A stretch of 64,000 nucleotides of DNA. Origin: Mytilus trossulus. Taxonomy: Eukaryota; Mollusca; Bivalvia; Mytilida; Mytilidae. Under the pieces are notes generated by a model that ran no database searches, was not told the origin of the DNA, and was given only the letters and a program-made list of their open reading frames with translations. Both the position numbers and the translations under genes were made by a program. Of the stretch, positions 46,634-58,404 are shown piece by piece. The stretch covers positions 1,860,001 to 1,924,000 of the forward strand of contig NW_026963296.1 in NCBI RefSeq assembly GCF_036588685.1. The letters run 5' to 3'. Positions within the stretch are counted from its first letter, which is position 1; each line of letters starts with the position of its first letter.

Positions 46634-47745
46634 TATAAATGTAAAAAAATCTCTCTTTTGTTGTGGCCTCTTGTCTTTTTATTGCATGTAAACATATGAC
46701 TGGTAGAACATTGCACGGAGTGTGTTACAAACAAGTAATACGAAACTGCTTTGATTTGATTGGCGTATCTAACATCAATAGACGATATTACCATCGTTGG
46801 GTCATTGACCAATTTTAATGTTTACGGTGATATAAATTTCATCCATTACAAAATATATGTAGAATTTCTTTTATGGTATACCAAACACTCGCACTTTGAA
46901 CTTGAAAATCTTCTTAGTGTCGCAGCTGATGATTCTTTTGTAGACGAAACGCGCGTCTGGTTATAAAACTGTAATTCTTGTTCATATGATGAGTTTATAT
47001 CCACAAAAAAAAGCAGCAGTGCAATACGTTGCTGAATGAAATAAAAGTTGCCTCATATGGTTCTCTGTTAAATTTATTTATGTAAACTTCATAAATCACA
47101 ATAAAACTAGTTACAAGCTGATTGTGATGAAGATTTTAACAAAAGTTAACGAATTAACTGCATGGTGATTGGATAGTCATACTATCTCGCAGCTAAAAAA
47201 AATAATAATAGCCGCAAAGATCAATACACTTATCAATTATTCAATCAAACATGTTTAATTGCCTTATCCTGCAAGACTGTACACAATGGTGCATACATAT
47301 ACCACCCTTTCCCCAACAAAACATAATTACAAAAAACGTAAGATTTATAGCAAAATCTTATACCCTTTTCAATAATTCGTCTTTTATGAAATGGCCATTT
47401 TAATTGGAAAGAGGTAAGTATTGTTAAATGTAAACGATAAAACATTACTTACCTCTTTCCAAGGGCTATTGTTATCAGATAATAGAAGTAGAAAATTGTT
47501 TATTATGAAAGTTTTCAAATTGTAGATATCTGTAACCAAGAGCAAACAACAGCCCTGTTTTACTTTCTGTAAAGAGTTCTGCAAAACGTCTTTGCCCTAT
47601 CACTACGCATATATTAAGCACGGAAACATAATTAGCAATTTTATCATTTTAAGATCACCCCTTCAGCTAACCTGTATGATTTGTTGTTTTACTCGCACTC
47701 GGACTCTGAATCCGACGTTATTGGTTAATATCTATTAAGTAAATT
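46634..47745. other. Downstream of copy B: family G copy and a perfect hairpin
   Basis: A reversed family G copy lies at 46745-46985 ('gtagacgaaacgcgcgtctg'). AATAAA at about 47040 is a possible polyadenylation signal, though 400 nt away. A 15-bp perfect inverted repeat occurs at 47406-47420 and 47446-47460 ('ggaaagaggtaagta'). Confidence 0.5.
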
Positions 47746-47840
47746 AGATAGCATGACATTTTCTAACTTGTAATCCCAAATTCGGTTATTTTTCTTATAA
47801 GTTCGACTCAAATATATGATCTTGGTTATGTGTTTTGGTC
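47745..47840 (+). promoter_or_regulatory. Orphan, decayed copy of the TRIM upstream module
   Basis: 'gatagcatgacattttctaa', 'cttgtaatcc', 'ttcggttatttttcttataa' and 'gttcgactcaa' match the copy A module (2811-2885), including 'gatcttggttatg' just after. The donor GTAAGT has become 'ataagt', and no TRIM coding sequence follows before the C module. It marks a lost or deleted family member. Confidence 0.45.
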
Positions 47841-49060
47841 ATTGTTGGCTTAATGTTTCACTGTGTTAAATAGCTTATTTGTATCCTTAATTAGGTTGCA
47901 TCGGCGCTTAAACTTTTGCATATTGAAGAATACAAGATTTCGATATAATTTTCATTTTAAATATGAATAAAATATGTGTTTGGCAAACATCTTTGAAATA
48001 ACAGCCCAAAGAAAATAAGTCGACCGTACTGGTTATAAAAATTTTGGCTTCACCAATCTATGTATCTAAAAAATATAAACATATATGCCCTCACTTAATT
48101 GTAAAAATCGTACATTTTTGTATTATTTAGAGTTATCAGTAAAATAAAGGCAACAGTAGTATTCCGCTGTTCGAGAGTCATAAACCAGTTCAGTACTTTA
48201 TGATCTTGGTGTAGTCTGAAATGATCTCGACCTAGGCTCGATCAGTCTCAACCAGACTCGACTCGGTCTCGATCTGTCTTGACCTTCAAATTTATTCTTC
48301 ACTGGTCTGAATAACCCAATCTAATAAAATTAAATATAATCTAACAAATTCCAGGTTATTGGGTTGTTTGGTTCATTTCTGTGCAATTTAATTAATAGGT
48401 AAAACAAAATGATTGAATTCAGAAAGTCATCTTGAATAATATCTATAACTTTTTTTAAATCAACGGGAATTTAGCATAATACCCAATTGATGACACCTTT
48501 ATTAACCAATGACTTAGAATAACCAGCAAAATCTCACTGAAGATAAACACGACTGCTCTAACCGAGGGCGAAAGATACCAGAAGAACATTTAAACTCATA
48601 GATAAAAAAGAAACTAAAAAAAAAGACCATAGCAAGAGTAAGATCCTACAAAATATGTATGAACTATATAGATAACATTTTGATAAATGGAAAGTAGAAA
48701 TAAACAAAAGGTTATGTGTGTTGAATTAAGCATTTATTCACTGATAAAAAAAAATACCTTTGAGCCTTTCGATTTTTAAATGTGTGATATCCCATCAAAA
48801 TGAAGTCACTAACTTAAAGTTTACAAAATGGCAACGTCCGGGTTAGAACTGATTAGTGAGATGGTGGGACAAAGACACAAGTATTTCAAAATCCATCAGG
48901 TGGCGAGGATAGCTTTAACAAATCCTTGACATGGCAACCAATACTTTACTGAATGATTCCTTATTTGTTGTGCACGTGCGGCAATTTTAGTCACAAAAGA
49001 ATTCTCAGACGTAAGTTTTTCGACAAATGATTTGTAACTACAGTAAGACATACACAAGAT
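47841..49060. other. No gene seen
   Basis: A family P scrap (48146-48190) and a short CTCGA-rich stretch (48225-48280) are the only structures. Confidence 0.4.
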
Positions 49061-49840
49061 AAAGATATAATAAGATGTTGTATGAGTGCCAATGACACAA
49101 TTCCCAATCCAAGTCACGGTTTTTAAAACAACGGCCTTCAATATGGCGCTTTGGCTCACACAGAACGGCAGGTATATAATGGACCCCAAAACAGGCTAGT
49201 GTGAATAAGGGCAACAGTTTTATACAGGTGTTCAAAAGTCGTAAATCGATTGAAAGAAAAAAATCCAGGTTATTAACTAAACAAAAAACCGAAGGTAACA
49301 CATCAACTTTAAGAGGAAAACAAAGGAACAACAGGAACACGCAAGTACAACGAAAACACGCAAATGTACATAAACATGATTTGATATCAACTTCTATATT
49401 CTGGACTTGGCATAGAACATTTAAATAAAATATGGTGGGTTGAACCTAAATATTGTCTAGCTAATCTCCCCGCCTTATGACAACGTTGAAAAATATAGCT
49501 TAAACGGCAACACTGCGCGACAAAAAAACAACACAGACACATACAAGAACATTTATCACTGATAAACGCATAAACAAATAATAAAGTAGTAGAAATAACA
49601 TGCAAACCGCAGAACAACAACGAACACATTTTATCAGACACCACTAGATAGTATAAACACTGAGAATTGAGAATGAAAATTTGGAATATTTTAAAGACAC
49701 CCCAATCCGATCAAATAGCAGATAACAGCGGAAGGCCACAAATGGGTCTTCAAAAACGATCAAGACATTTTTTTCAATTAATATCCATTGGATATGATTG
49801 TCGATCCTCCGAACGCAATATATACATCGTCGATGTTTAA
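49061..49840 (-). repeat. Repeat mosaic: V2 arm, family P, family W
   Basis: 49061-49200 is V2 ('agatgttgtatgagtgccaa', 'cgctttggctcacacaga'). 49205-49640 is family P in reverse ('gggcaacagttttatacagg', 'caacaggaacacgcaag'). 49660-49780 is family W ('attgagaatgaaaatttgga'). There is no gene. Confidence 0.5.
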
Positions 49841-50109
49841 ACATTTAAACAGTAAAACCAACGGTTTATTCTATATAAAGTATTGTAATGGTCCGTGGGA
49901 CCCAGTGTCTCGCCTACTTTTGCTGTTAATCGGAAGTTCAACAAAAATGAGGAAATAAATAACAAAAATGTTCCTCTAGAACTTTAACTGTACACTGTAT
50001 GTTACATGTGTAATGCTAGATTTATTTCCCCACCGGCCCAGTAGTCAGCACGTTTGTGTGGACTTGAGTTATCATTGATATGCTCATAATTATGAATTAT
50101 CTGTTAACA

Positions 50110-50330
50110 AAATTTTGAATTTTTGAAATACTAAGGCTGTTCTTCCTCAGGAATAGATTACCTTAGCTGTATTTGGCAAAACTTTTAGGAATTTTCGGTC
50201 CTCAGTGCCCTTCACCATCGTACTTTATTTGGCGTTTTTGACATTCTTTTATTCAAGCGTCACTGATGAGTCTTTTGTAGACGAAATGCGCGTCTGGCGT
50301 CTATATGAAATTTTAATCCTGATATCTTTA
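50110..50330 (-). repeat. Family G copy, reverse orientation
   Basis: 'gtcactgatgagtcttttgt' then 'agacgaaatgcgcgtctggc' and 'ttttaatcctgatatcttta' match the family G end. The stretch 49841-50109 is unassigned. Confidence 0.65.
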
Positions 50331-50489
50331 ATGAGTTTATTCACTAAAAGAAAAAACATCTCTGTCCATTTATAAGTGAAATACGGAAAAACGTGATTTT
50401 GTTTTACAAAATTGACTTCTGGGTACTTTCTAATGATCATAAACAAGCTTCTGTCCAAGTTTGGTAGAAATCCAGGATAGTTTAAAACG

Positions 50490-50740
50490 AGGTTCAACCC
50501 ACTATTTTTTCTTAAAATGTCCTGTACAAAGTCAGGAAATTACCATTGTTATATTATAGTTTCTGTGTGTGTTACATTTTAGTGTTGTGTTTCTGTTGTG
50601 TCGTAATTCTCCTCTTATATTTGATGTGTTTCCCTCAGTTTTAGTTTTAGTTTGTAACCCGGATTGTTTTTTTCTCAATCGATTTATGAATCTCGAACAG
50701 CTGTATACTACTGTTTTATTTACGAAAATTATCAAATATC
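50490..50740 (+). repeat. Family P copy
   Basis: 'gaggttcaacccactatttt', 'gtacaaagtcaggaa', 'tgtgttacattttagtgttg' and 'gaacagctgtatactactgt' make this the fullest family P copy in the window. Confidence 0.65.
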
Positions 50741-51109
50741 ATTAACTTTAACCACAGAGTGAATATTTGAAGACACCGCCGAAGACGACGACGACGCCGA
50801 TGACGGATCGCTATGTCTCGCTTTTTCATCAAAAGTCGAAGGCTGGAAAAAACGAGAAAGAAGCTACATTAAGGAAACACATAATCAAAGGACAACCACT
50901 GAACATCCAGTATTACAGCTTCCTAAGGGCCATTTGGTAAAATTAGATAAATTTGACCTGTTCAAAGCGGTGCCTATCCAACATTCTCAACATTTTTCTT
51001 TCACTTTGGACGGCGCCATCAACGAAATAGTATTTTGCTATTGATAATTCTATACATTCATACTTTCTTCCATCCATAATTATTGTTTATACTTAAAGAA
51101 AATGAGTAT
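50741..51109. other. No gene seen
   Basis: A GA/CG-rich trinucleotide-like stretch ('agacgacgacgacgccga', about 50785) and a V1 scrap at about 50880-50925 ('caaaggacaaccactgaac'). Confidence 0.4.
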
Positions 51110-51262
51110 GTTTTATGTCATTCCCGCCTTTAAGAGCTTGCTATACGTAATGGATGTTTCTCCTTGTTGACGGCCGTACGGATAATGTTAACTGTTTACA
51201 ACCACTTCATTAATTTTTGGTGGATAGTAAATCATTGACAATCATACTACATCTCCTTATAT
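51110..51262 (+). repeat. V1 arm directly upstream of the copy C module
   Basis: 'tgttgacggccgtacggata' and 'cattgacaatcatactacat' match the V1 arm end. It ends at the 'ccttatatttatag' just before the conserved module, so TATA-like sequence there comes from the repeat edge. Confidence 0.55.
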
Positions 51263-51274
51263 TTATAGTCAGTT

Positions 51275-51395
51275 TTCGCGCCAAATTAGCAAAAGTTACA
51301 TGATCGTTATGACCTAGATGAACTTATATAATTGAGAAAGTTGAAAATACACGACTTTATCTAATTTGTATCGACGAAGTGGGTTATCATTTCTG
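51275..51395 (+). promoter_or_regulatory. Conserved upstream module of TRIM copy C
   Basis: 'ttttcgcgccaaattagcaa', 'acatgatcgttatgacctag', 'tataattgagaaagttga' and 'catttctg|gtaagttcgac' closely parallel 56172-56292 upstream of copy E. The similarity continues past the donor to about 51640/56480, so this is part of a longer duplicated block. Confidence 0.55.
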
Positions 51396-51615
51396 GTAAG
51401 TTCGACTTATTACAAGTTCAAAGTATATTTATCTTATGTATATTTATTGTTGCATATTAAACTGAAAATCTACAATATATATGATGTACTTTATTATCTT
51501 TCTGTCCCTTTGGTATCTTTCGTCCCTCTTTTATTATTCACCATGAGTTTAGCAAAAACATTAACAGAAACGGTTACAATTTTACTGCACCAGATGCTTA
51601 TTCATACAAATCATT

Positions 51616-51830
51616 TTGTCATTTTTTGCTACAATATCCTTTAACTTTACTTTCCACTATATAGATGATGTTCTTTCACTAAATAATTCAAAGTTTGGTG
51701 ACTATGTTGAACGCATTTATCCCATCGAACTACAGATAAAGGATACAACAAATACAGTTAAGACGGCCTCATATCGTGACTTACATCTAGAAATTGACAA
51801 TGAAGGTCGGTGAAATCACTAGTGTTCATT
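51616..51830 (+). pseudogene. Reverse transcriptase fragment with YIDD box (family R)
   Basis: The frame reads HYIDDVLSLNN (YIDD at 51658-51669), IYPIELQIKDTT and YRDLHLEIDNEGR, then stops. YxDD is the catalytic aspartate box of reverse transcriptases. The DLHLEID block is what recurs at 541-760, 22385-22740 and 44093-44165. A trailer scrap ('ggtatctttcgtccctcttt') lies just before it at 51505-51540. From memory the type resembles Penelope-like or related elements, but I cannot confirm it. Confidence 0.6.
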
Positions 51831-52287
51831 TATATTCAAAACCGCTACCCTAGTAGTTGGAGAATTTATAAAGCGTAATAGACTTCATATTACACAATCC
51901 ACCATGTACCTTTTTTGGTATTCAGGAAATTTGATATTGAATGAGAGGATAGCAAATGACTATGTCACTGATGGTTTGTTAATATACATATTGTATTGTT
52001 TATCTGAAAAGTCATCAGTATATATAACATGTATAACTAACTTTAAATATTAAATATTTAACAGATGTCGTATTATGTTTTAACATTTCACGAAGGATGT
52101 TTCTTGTACACACCCTGTTGTATTTAACTTGTATGGTCAGCGCATGACGTCGCATCTCGTGAATCTACATAGAGGCTATAATATAAATTTTTTTTTGCTA
52201 TACATGCTTAACTACAAACCATCAACGTAATTACTATCCCTCAATTTAGTATAAATACTTAAAACGTGTGGGTATGGGTAGTACTGT
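51831..52287. other. No gene seen
   Basis: AT-rich unassigned DNA between the RT fragment and the inverted-repeat minisatellite. Confidence 0.4.
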
Positions 52288-52719
52288 CCTTGGATGGTGT
52301 AAACCTCCCACTAACACGATACACCATTACACCATACACCATTACACCCTACACCTTATACCATTACACCTTACACGTTACACCTTTACCCCCTACACAT
52401 TACACCATGCACCATTCTCCATTCTATCTACACAATGCGAAATTACCCATAATGCATTTAAATTTCAAATATTTAGATTATTATTATTGTTTATGTTTAC
52501 AATTCGAAAAAAAGAAATTAAAAGAACTTCGTTTTCAACCAATGAAATGTCGTACACCATCATTCACACCATTCCCTGTCGCACGTTACACAATCACACC
52601 ATTCCTTAAACACCATACACCATTCCCCTTACACCATACACCATAGCACCATACACCATTACACCATATGCCATACACCATTACACCACGTTTTTTTGGG
52701 AGGTTTACACAATCCAAGG
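52288..52719. mobile_element. Inverted-repeat-bounded ACACCATT minisatellite element
   Basis: The left end 'ccttggatggtgtaaacctc' (52288-52307, continuing to 52310) is the reverse complement of the right end 52697-52719 with one mismatch. Inside, two blocks (52319-52430 and 52555-52690) are built of 8-10-bp units such as 'acaccattac', separated by about 125 bp of ordinary sequence. The open frames here are by-products of the repeat. A C12 run lies outside at about 52800. Confidence 0.8.
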
Positions 52720-53009
52720 CTGTAGAATATTCGATTGTATCATAGTTCATAAATTCAACAAAAACTAAGAATACAAGTGTCACGCAATTTCGACAAAAGC
52801 CCCCCCCCCCCTTTTTACATGTGTAAGGAAAATTACAGTACCACCATAATTGGAAAAATGTAAATATTAAATCTATACGATCACGGACCAGTGTTGCATT
52901 ACTGAACTTTGAAAATTTAACTTTTAATCATTTTCAAGTTTGGAATTTGTAAATGTATATATTCCTTAATTTGGAGTACAAATTTGGTTTTAATTCATAT
53001 TTTGGGTAC

Positions 53010-53140
53010 TCAATGCTCTTCTACTTTGTACTTTATGGCTGTATATCTTTTTTGATCCGAGCATCACTGATGAGTATTATGTAGACGATACGCGCGTGTG
53101 GCGTATTAAATTGTAATCTTGGTACCTTTGGAAACTATTT
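53010..53140 (-). repeat. Family G copy, reverse orientation
   Basis: 'gagcatcactgatgagtatt' and 'agacgatacgcgcgtgtggc' match the family end. The stretch 52720-53009 is otherwise unassigned. Confidence 0.6.
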
Positions 53141-53158
53141 AGCTGTTTTATAAAGATA

Positions 53159-53813
53159 CATTTAAATAGTTCTACAATATATATTATTTAATTAAAAATC
53201 GTGCACGTTCTTATGTCGTGTTAAGTTACACCTTATGCTAAAAGAACAAGAGATATATATCTTCCAAAAATAAAAATTGAATGATAGAAAAAAAATCACT
53301 TTTACTGCTAGGTGTTTCAATTATTTTTGCGGTAGATCTATATTTAAAGCAAAGCATACTTGGACCTCTTTTATAATAAACGATGTGTAAAGGAAATGCA
53401 TAATTAAAAGAGAATAGAAAATAGCATTTAAATGGACATTTTTGTCACAAGTACTTGTGAGGATTTTCAAAAGGAAATTTAGAACAAAATTAGAATTTTA
53501 GAAAATAAGTCTTAGGAAATAGTTTTTTTTCACAAAAAATGATAGCTACATATTTTAATTAACTAATTTAAAAAATATGCAACAAGTTTTAAACAAACTG
53601 TAATAACATCTTTACATAAAAATCCTTCGGTGTATAAAATAGAATAAGCAATAGATTAGTAACTTTTTTTAATTACATTTAAAAAAAAATATTTAACAGA
53701 TATGGAACAGTCTGATGAGGATGTTTAGATTTTATGTTTGAAATTTGAATCTTTTATATATCATTTCTTCTAAAAAAAAAACGAAGACATAATAAATACC
53801 TGTATTGGTAAAA
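53159..53813 (+). repeat. Duplicated upstream block of copy C (partner 56618-57714)
   Basis: 'gttctacaatatatattatt', 'aatcgtgcacgttcttatgt', 'tacttgtgaggattttcaa', 'gcaatagattagtaactttt' and 'acctgtattggtaaaaa' occur in the same order in both blocks. The partner carries about 440 extra bp (about 57227-57672). Both lie in the predicted 5' introns of TRIM copies. Confidence 0.8.
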
Positions 53814-54993
53814 ATTAAAAAGAGGAAAATGTAAAAGAAATAAAAACCCAGTCGAAAACTATAATTGCGAATATCATGTCCATCCGACTTAAATTGAATT
53901 AGCATTTTGACCGTTTAGACAGTGATGTTCTAAAGAATGTATTCGAAAATAACGCACTGCAAAAGATTGAAAGAATTTCGATGGACTTAAAAGGGAAGGA
54001 GGACAGAATAGATGAATTATACAAAGGCATTATTAAAATGCGGAAGTATGCTTCAAATATTTCTCGGAACCAAGGAATTCCAATTAGAAGTAAGTACGAG
54101 GGAGAAAGAAATCGACGAATTGACAAAAGATTATTCGTCAGACACAAGAAGTATTGCGTTCCAAGAAAATATAAAACTTTCAACTTTTCCTTCTGACTGT
54201 GGTTCTTTTGGTGACATTTCAATAGAAATGAAACCATCAATACCCAGTTACATAAAGACAAAAGAACAACAGCACAGATCTCAATAAAAGGACGAATCTT
54301 TGATGATATCTGTCTAAAATTAGTGAATATATACCTAACTTCAAGGAACGCGATATAATTTTAGGAAATGATACTGTATATTTTGCTGATCTTATTAAAC
54401 AATTGTAAAAATACCAATGGATCGTGGTTATACAATATTTAAATCCCTGCTCAATCGTATGATATTACATGTATAAACGAGCATACTATAGCTGTTACAA
54501 CAGAAAAGTTGAGAAAACCATCAAGACTAAATACAGTTGCCAAGGAATTACCTTTTCCGACGGGAACTTGATTATTAATTCATCTGATGTGGGACTGCTC
54601 TCACGAAATCTGGATAATGAGATAGTTACTAAACTTGGTATTGGAAATAAGGTGTTTGGTGTTTAAGTCGCAGTGCATGATGGTAAAATATACTGTACTA
54701 ATACTGGATGTCCTTCTGTACAGTGTTACAATGCTGGTAGGACACTTGACTGGGGATACAAGGTTCAAGCACTGAAAGGCCCAAGAGGTATAGTTGTTGA
54801 TAAAAGTGGCATCGTTTATGTCGGTAATCAGGGTAGTGGAAATGTGATTATTGTCTCTCCCGACTGCAGCAAAGACAAAGCGATAAAAATTGATAGTATC
54901 CCGAGGCCAAGGACACTCAGCTTCAACAAAGGAATGACTTGTTTGCTTATATGTAGTGATGACAGACCAACTGGTATTTTTTATGTCACGTAA
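53814..54993 (+). pseudogene. TRIM-like copy C: pseudogene lacking the B-boxes
   Basis: Begins abruptly at the codons matching EENAKEIKTQSK of copy E (59701), directly joined to the upstream block, so about 140 N-terminal codons and the acceptor and ATG are gone. The coiled coil is open in short frames with shifts (for example 53981-54196 against 54012-54287). The linker and first propeller strands are damaged near 54290-54470. A TAA at 54664-54666 replaces Tyr of DTYVAVHDGK. The last 106 codons (54673-54993) remain open with KGPRGIVVDKSGIVYVGNQ and PRTLSFNKGMTCLLIC. Two AATAAA motifs lie at 55023-55032. Closest to copy E by sequence. Confidence 0.85.
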
Positions 54994-55234
54994 TCGACAG
55001 TGTCTTGTTCATGATACCTTATAATAAATAAAATGTGAATGTTCACATTTTGAATTTATTTTAAAATATTGATTATTTTGTGCTTTAAAAAACTACGGTA
55101 GAAAGTATGTCACCACCGTGCTTGGTCAAACTCATAATTAGAAAACAAACTGACAGTGCGATGGCACAAAATACGAAAAACGACAAAAGAAAAACTACTG
55201 AAAACAAAAAAATATCATAGAACATCAAATATTA

Positions 55235-55392
55235 AGAGAATGTCGAGGGATTTGAACGGTAATACGGACAGAATAAATTAGTTAAGGAAGCCATCATTAA
55301 AATGCAAAATCATACCTCATAACTTCAAATATTTCTCGAAACGAAGAAATAAGAATTAGACATAAGTAAGCAGGAAAAAGAAGCGCAATTAA
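55235..55392 (+). pseudogene. TRIM-like fragment D: coiled-coil scrap
   Basis: 'atgtcgagggatttgaac', 'aaaatgcaaaatcatacctc' and 'cttcaaatatttctcgaaac' align with 59863-59990 of copy E (SRDLKVKEDRIVDLYKG..KMQNHASELQIFLGTKE). It contains stops (TAG within 'aattagttaagg', 'tcataactt'). Neither the B-boxes nor the propeller are found nearby. Confidence 0.7.
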
Positions 55393-56164
55393 ATTTTGTT
55401 AAACGTTTTTTGAGGATATCTTAAAAACATAATTAAAAAGAGTTCTTCAGATTTTTCGACGAAAAAGATATATCATGCCAAACAAGGAAAGAAAATCTAG
55501 TTAATTTATCCAAAAAATTGACGAAAGATTTTATTTTATAGCTCATAAGTCGAACGAAAACCAACCATGACATGAGAAAACGACGAAAAAGAAATAAACA
55601 ACAGAATACAAACTATAACATAGAAAACAAAAGTTTGATGTTGATATAACAGAGATTTGCCCCGTGTGAATTTAAGCAACGGAGCAATTCAAACAGCACA
55701 TTTAACACGCCACCAAAAAGCAGATATAACCGTAAATTAGTTGGACCCATTCAAGTCCATTCGAGTCTTTTCGAAATATTTAACTAGACTTGACGCTCCT
55801 ACGTGACACTTGTATGCATCAATATAATGATGCTTTACTGTTGATTTTGTAAAATAAAGTGACACAATCTGTCGATAACCTATTGCACAAGGTTATGTTT
55901 TTCTCTGACATTTAATGACGTGTTAAATTCATTGGATGTTGGATGTGTACATGAAAGTTTTACTTAGTTATTATTGACTTTGAACTAGCTTTCAGTAACT
56001 TACTGTCTTTGCTTTGTTGCTAGGATGAGGGTTGAATATATATACCATACTAAGCTCTCTATTTTGTTTGATGTTTTTCATTTAATCGATCAGATTAGTT
56101 ACGCCTTTCCCATGGTTTTTGTATAGTGTGTTCTTATGCCTGCTGTTAATTTTCTGTCTTTATT
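55393..56164. other. No gene seen
   Basis: AT-rich spacer between fragment D and the copy E module. No repeat recognised. Confidence 0.4.
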
Positions 56165-56292
56165 TTTATAATGAGTTTTCACGCCAAAATAGCAAAAGTC
56201 ACATGGTCGTTATGAACTGGATGAACACTTACAATTGAGGAAGTTCAATTACACTCCATTATCTAATCTGTATCGACCAGATATCATTCCTG
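56165..56292 (+). promoter_or_regulatory. Conserved upstream module of TRIM copy E: candidate 5' exon and donor
   Basis: 'gagttttcacgccaaaatag', 'cacatggtcgttatgaactg', 'ttacaattgaggaagttc' and 'cattcctg|gtaagttcaac' match the other modules. A 'tttttataatg' just upstream (about 56164-56174) is TATA-like. Donor 56293 to acceptor 59274-59275 would be a 2983-nt intron ending 2 nt before ATG 59278. Confidence 0.55.
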
Positions 56293-56399
56293 GTAAGTTC
56301 AACATATTACAAGATAACATATATACTATCTTAGGTATATTATTATAACATGTTAAACTGCAAATCTACGATATACATGATGTATTTTATCATTGACCA

Positions 56400-57714
56400 G
56401 GGCATTAACAGAAACGGTTACAATTTTACTGGACCAGATGCGCATTTCTACAAATCATGTTCAGGCTACAATATTGAGGTGTAAATAATTTCGATGACAA
56501 CAAGTTTAATTTGTCAATTGTCCGTTTTAAAACATGTCATCACTATGTTAACTTTTATTTATTTCCTAAGATGTTTTTTCAAATCCTATTTTGAGCTTTT
56601 TTCTAAAGATTCCTTTCAATAATTCTACAATATATATTATTAAATCAAAATCGTGCACGTTCTTATGTTGTGTTGAGTTACACCTTATGATAAAAGAACA
56701 AGTGAGATGTGTTTTCAAAAAATAGAACATTGAATGATAGGGAAAAAATCCCTTTTGCTCCTAAGTGTGTCAAGTATGTATGTTGTAGACCCATGTTTAT
56801 AACTAAGCGTACTTGAACTTCATTTATGATAAACGATGTGTAAAGGAAATGCATAATTTAAAGAGGATAGAAAATAGCATTTAAATGAAAATTTTTGACA
56901 CAAGTACTTGTGAGGTTTTTCAACAGGAAATTAAGAAGAAAATTAGAATTTTAGAAAATGAGTATTAGAAAATAGATTTATTCACAAATAATGATAACTA
57001 CATATTTCAATTAATAAATTTTAAAAATATGTAACAAGTTTTAAACAAACTGTAATAAAATCTTAACATAAACAGCCTTCGGTGTATTAAATAGAATAAG
57101 CAATAGATTAGTAACTTTTTTTAATTACATTTAAAAAAAATAGTTAACGGATATGGAACAGTCTGATGAGAATGTTTAACTTTTATGTTTGAAATCTAAA
57201 TCTTTAATTATGTATCATTTCTGATAATAATGCTTAGTGTAATTAAAAACAAGAACTATCTTTAAAAAATATATCCGACGTATATAAATTTGAGTATATG
57301 TTTAAAAAAAACCGCGGAAATCTCACATGCGTAGGTGCGTTCTAAAAGTCAGGTACATTCGTACAACAAAGTTTACATTAAAAAAATATATAATTGTCCC
57401 GAATAAACAGCTGTCAAGAGCTATTGAAGAAACAATTATTTTGATAAAAATATAAATCTTTGTAAGATCTAGTTAAAATATTTATAGTTTTTCACTTGCT
57501 TTCCATCACGATGTAATTAACGAGACGTTTTTTCCAACACAACCAAATCACCCACCATGACAGCATTTTGTCCAATCAAAGAAAGGATTTTTGAGTATGC
57601 GTATTCTGTTGCCATAGTAAAGCGTCCTTAAGTTCAAAGGGCACAAACCGAAACTATACCGACTACGTCGGAAAAAACAAAGACATAATGAGTACCTGTA
57701 TTGGTAAAAAGTAG
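56400..57714 (+). repeat. Duplicated block of copy E (partner of 51550-51640 and 53159-53813)
   Basis: 'aacagaaacggttacaattt' and 'cagatgcgcatttctacaaa' match 51560-51610. From 56618 the order of motifs matches 53159-53813. An extra segment, about 57227-57672, is bounded near its ends by 'tccgacgta' (57274-57282) and 'tacgtcgga' (57664-57672), so it may be a later insertion here. Confidence 0.7.
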
Positions 57715-58139
57715 CACATAGAAATATTAGTATTGTGTAAGGTGTCTTGTAAGTATATCTGAAGCACCGTATTCGTTTGTAAATTTATGAACAAACATAT
57801 ATCATTACATCATTTATCAATGTCTCGAAATGATGCAGTTATATAATTTGGTATTTGTGTGAATATATTTTTATGAGACTTTTTGTTTTTTTTTGGTCGA
57901 ATAAGACAAGTACAGGAATCGTTTTCTTTCACAAGATTAGAAGAAAGAAAACAAATCCACTTAAGGACTAAAAAGACGATTTAACAAATCATAGTGGATA
58001 CTTGTCTTGACAACTTTAAAAACATTAGAGAATGAAAAATGATAATTTTGTTTTCAAATTGTGAGCGGTGTATGAGTGAGGTCATATGTAAGTATAACAA
58101 AAATACATCTTAGTACTAAGGTAACATGTTAGTGGAATC

Positions 58140-58305
58140 ATCATTACTTATTTGTACTTTTTACGTATGCGTAAATGCTCTACAACTTTGTACTGGTTTT
58201 ACTTCTATTTTGTTATGAGCGTCACTGATGAGTCTTATGTAGACGAACTGCGCGTCTGACATACTTAATTATAATCCTGGTACTTTTGATAACTATATAC
58301 TAGTG
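58140..58305 (-). repeat. Family G copy, reverse orientation
   Basis: 'gagcgtcactgatgagtctt' followed by 'agacgaactgcgcgtctgac' matches the family end. The stretch 57715-58139 is unassigned. Confidence 0.65.
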
Positions 58306-58404
58306 AAGCCGATGAAACTATACAATCACAAACTAAATGACAGGTTAAGTTAGCTATAAAACAAGTTGTGATTCATCATTTTAACATATTATTAGTAAAT
58401 GCAA

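Noticed and set aside
47245-47584. Two minus-strand frames near 47.3-47.6 kb
   Set aside because: No domain, no consensus splice pattern and an internal hairpin; composition is background.
52266-52646. 126- and 113-codon Thr/His/Pro/Tyr-rich frames
   Set aside because: They are generated by the ACACCATT minisatellite, which is open in several frames.
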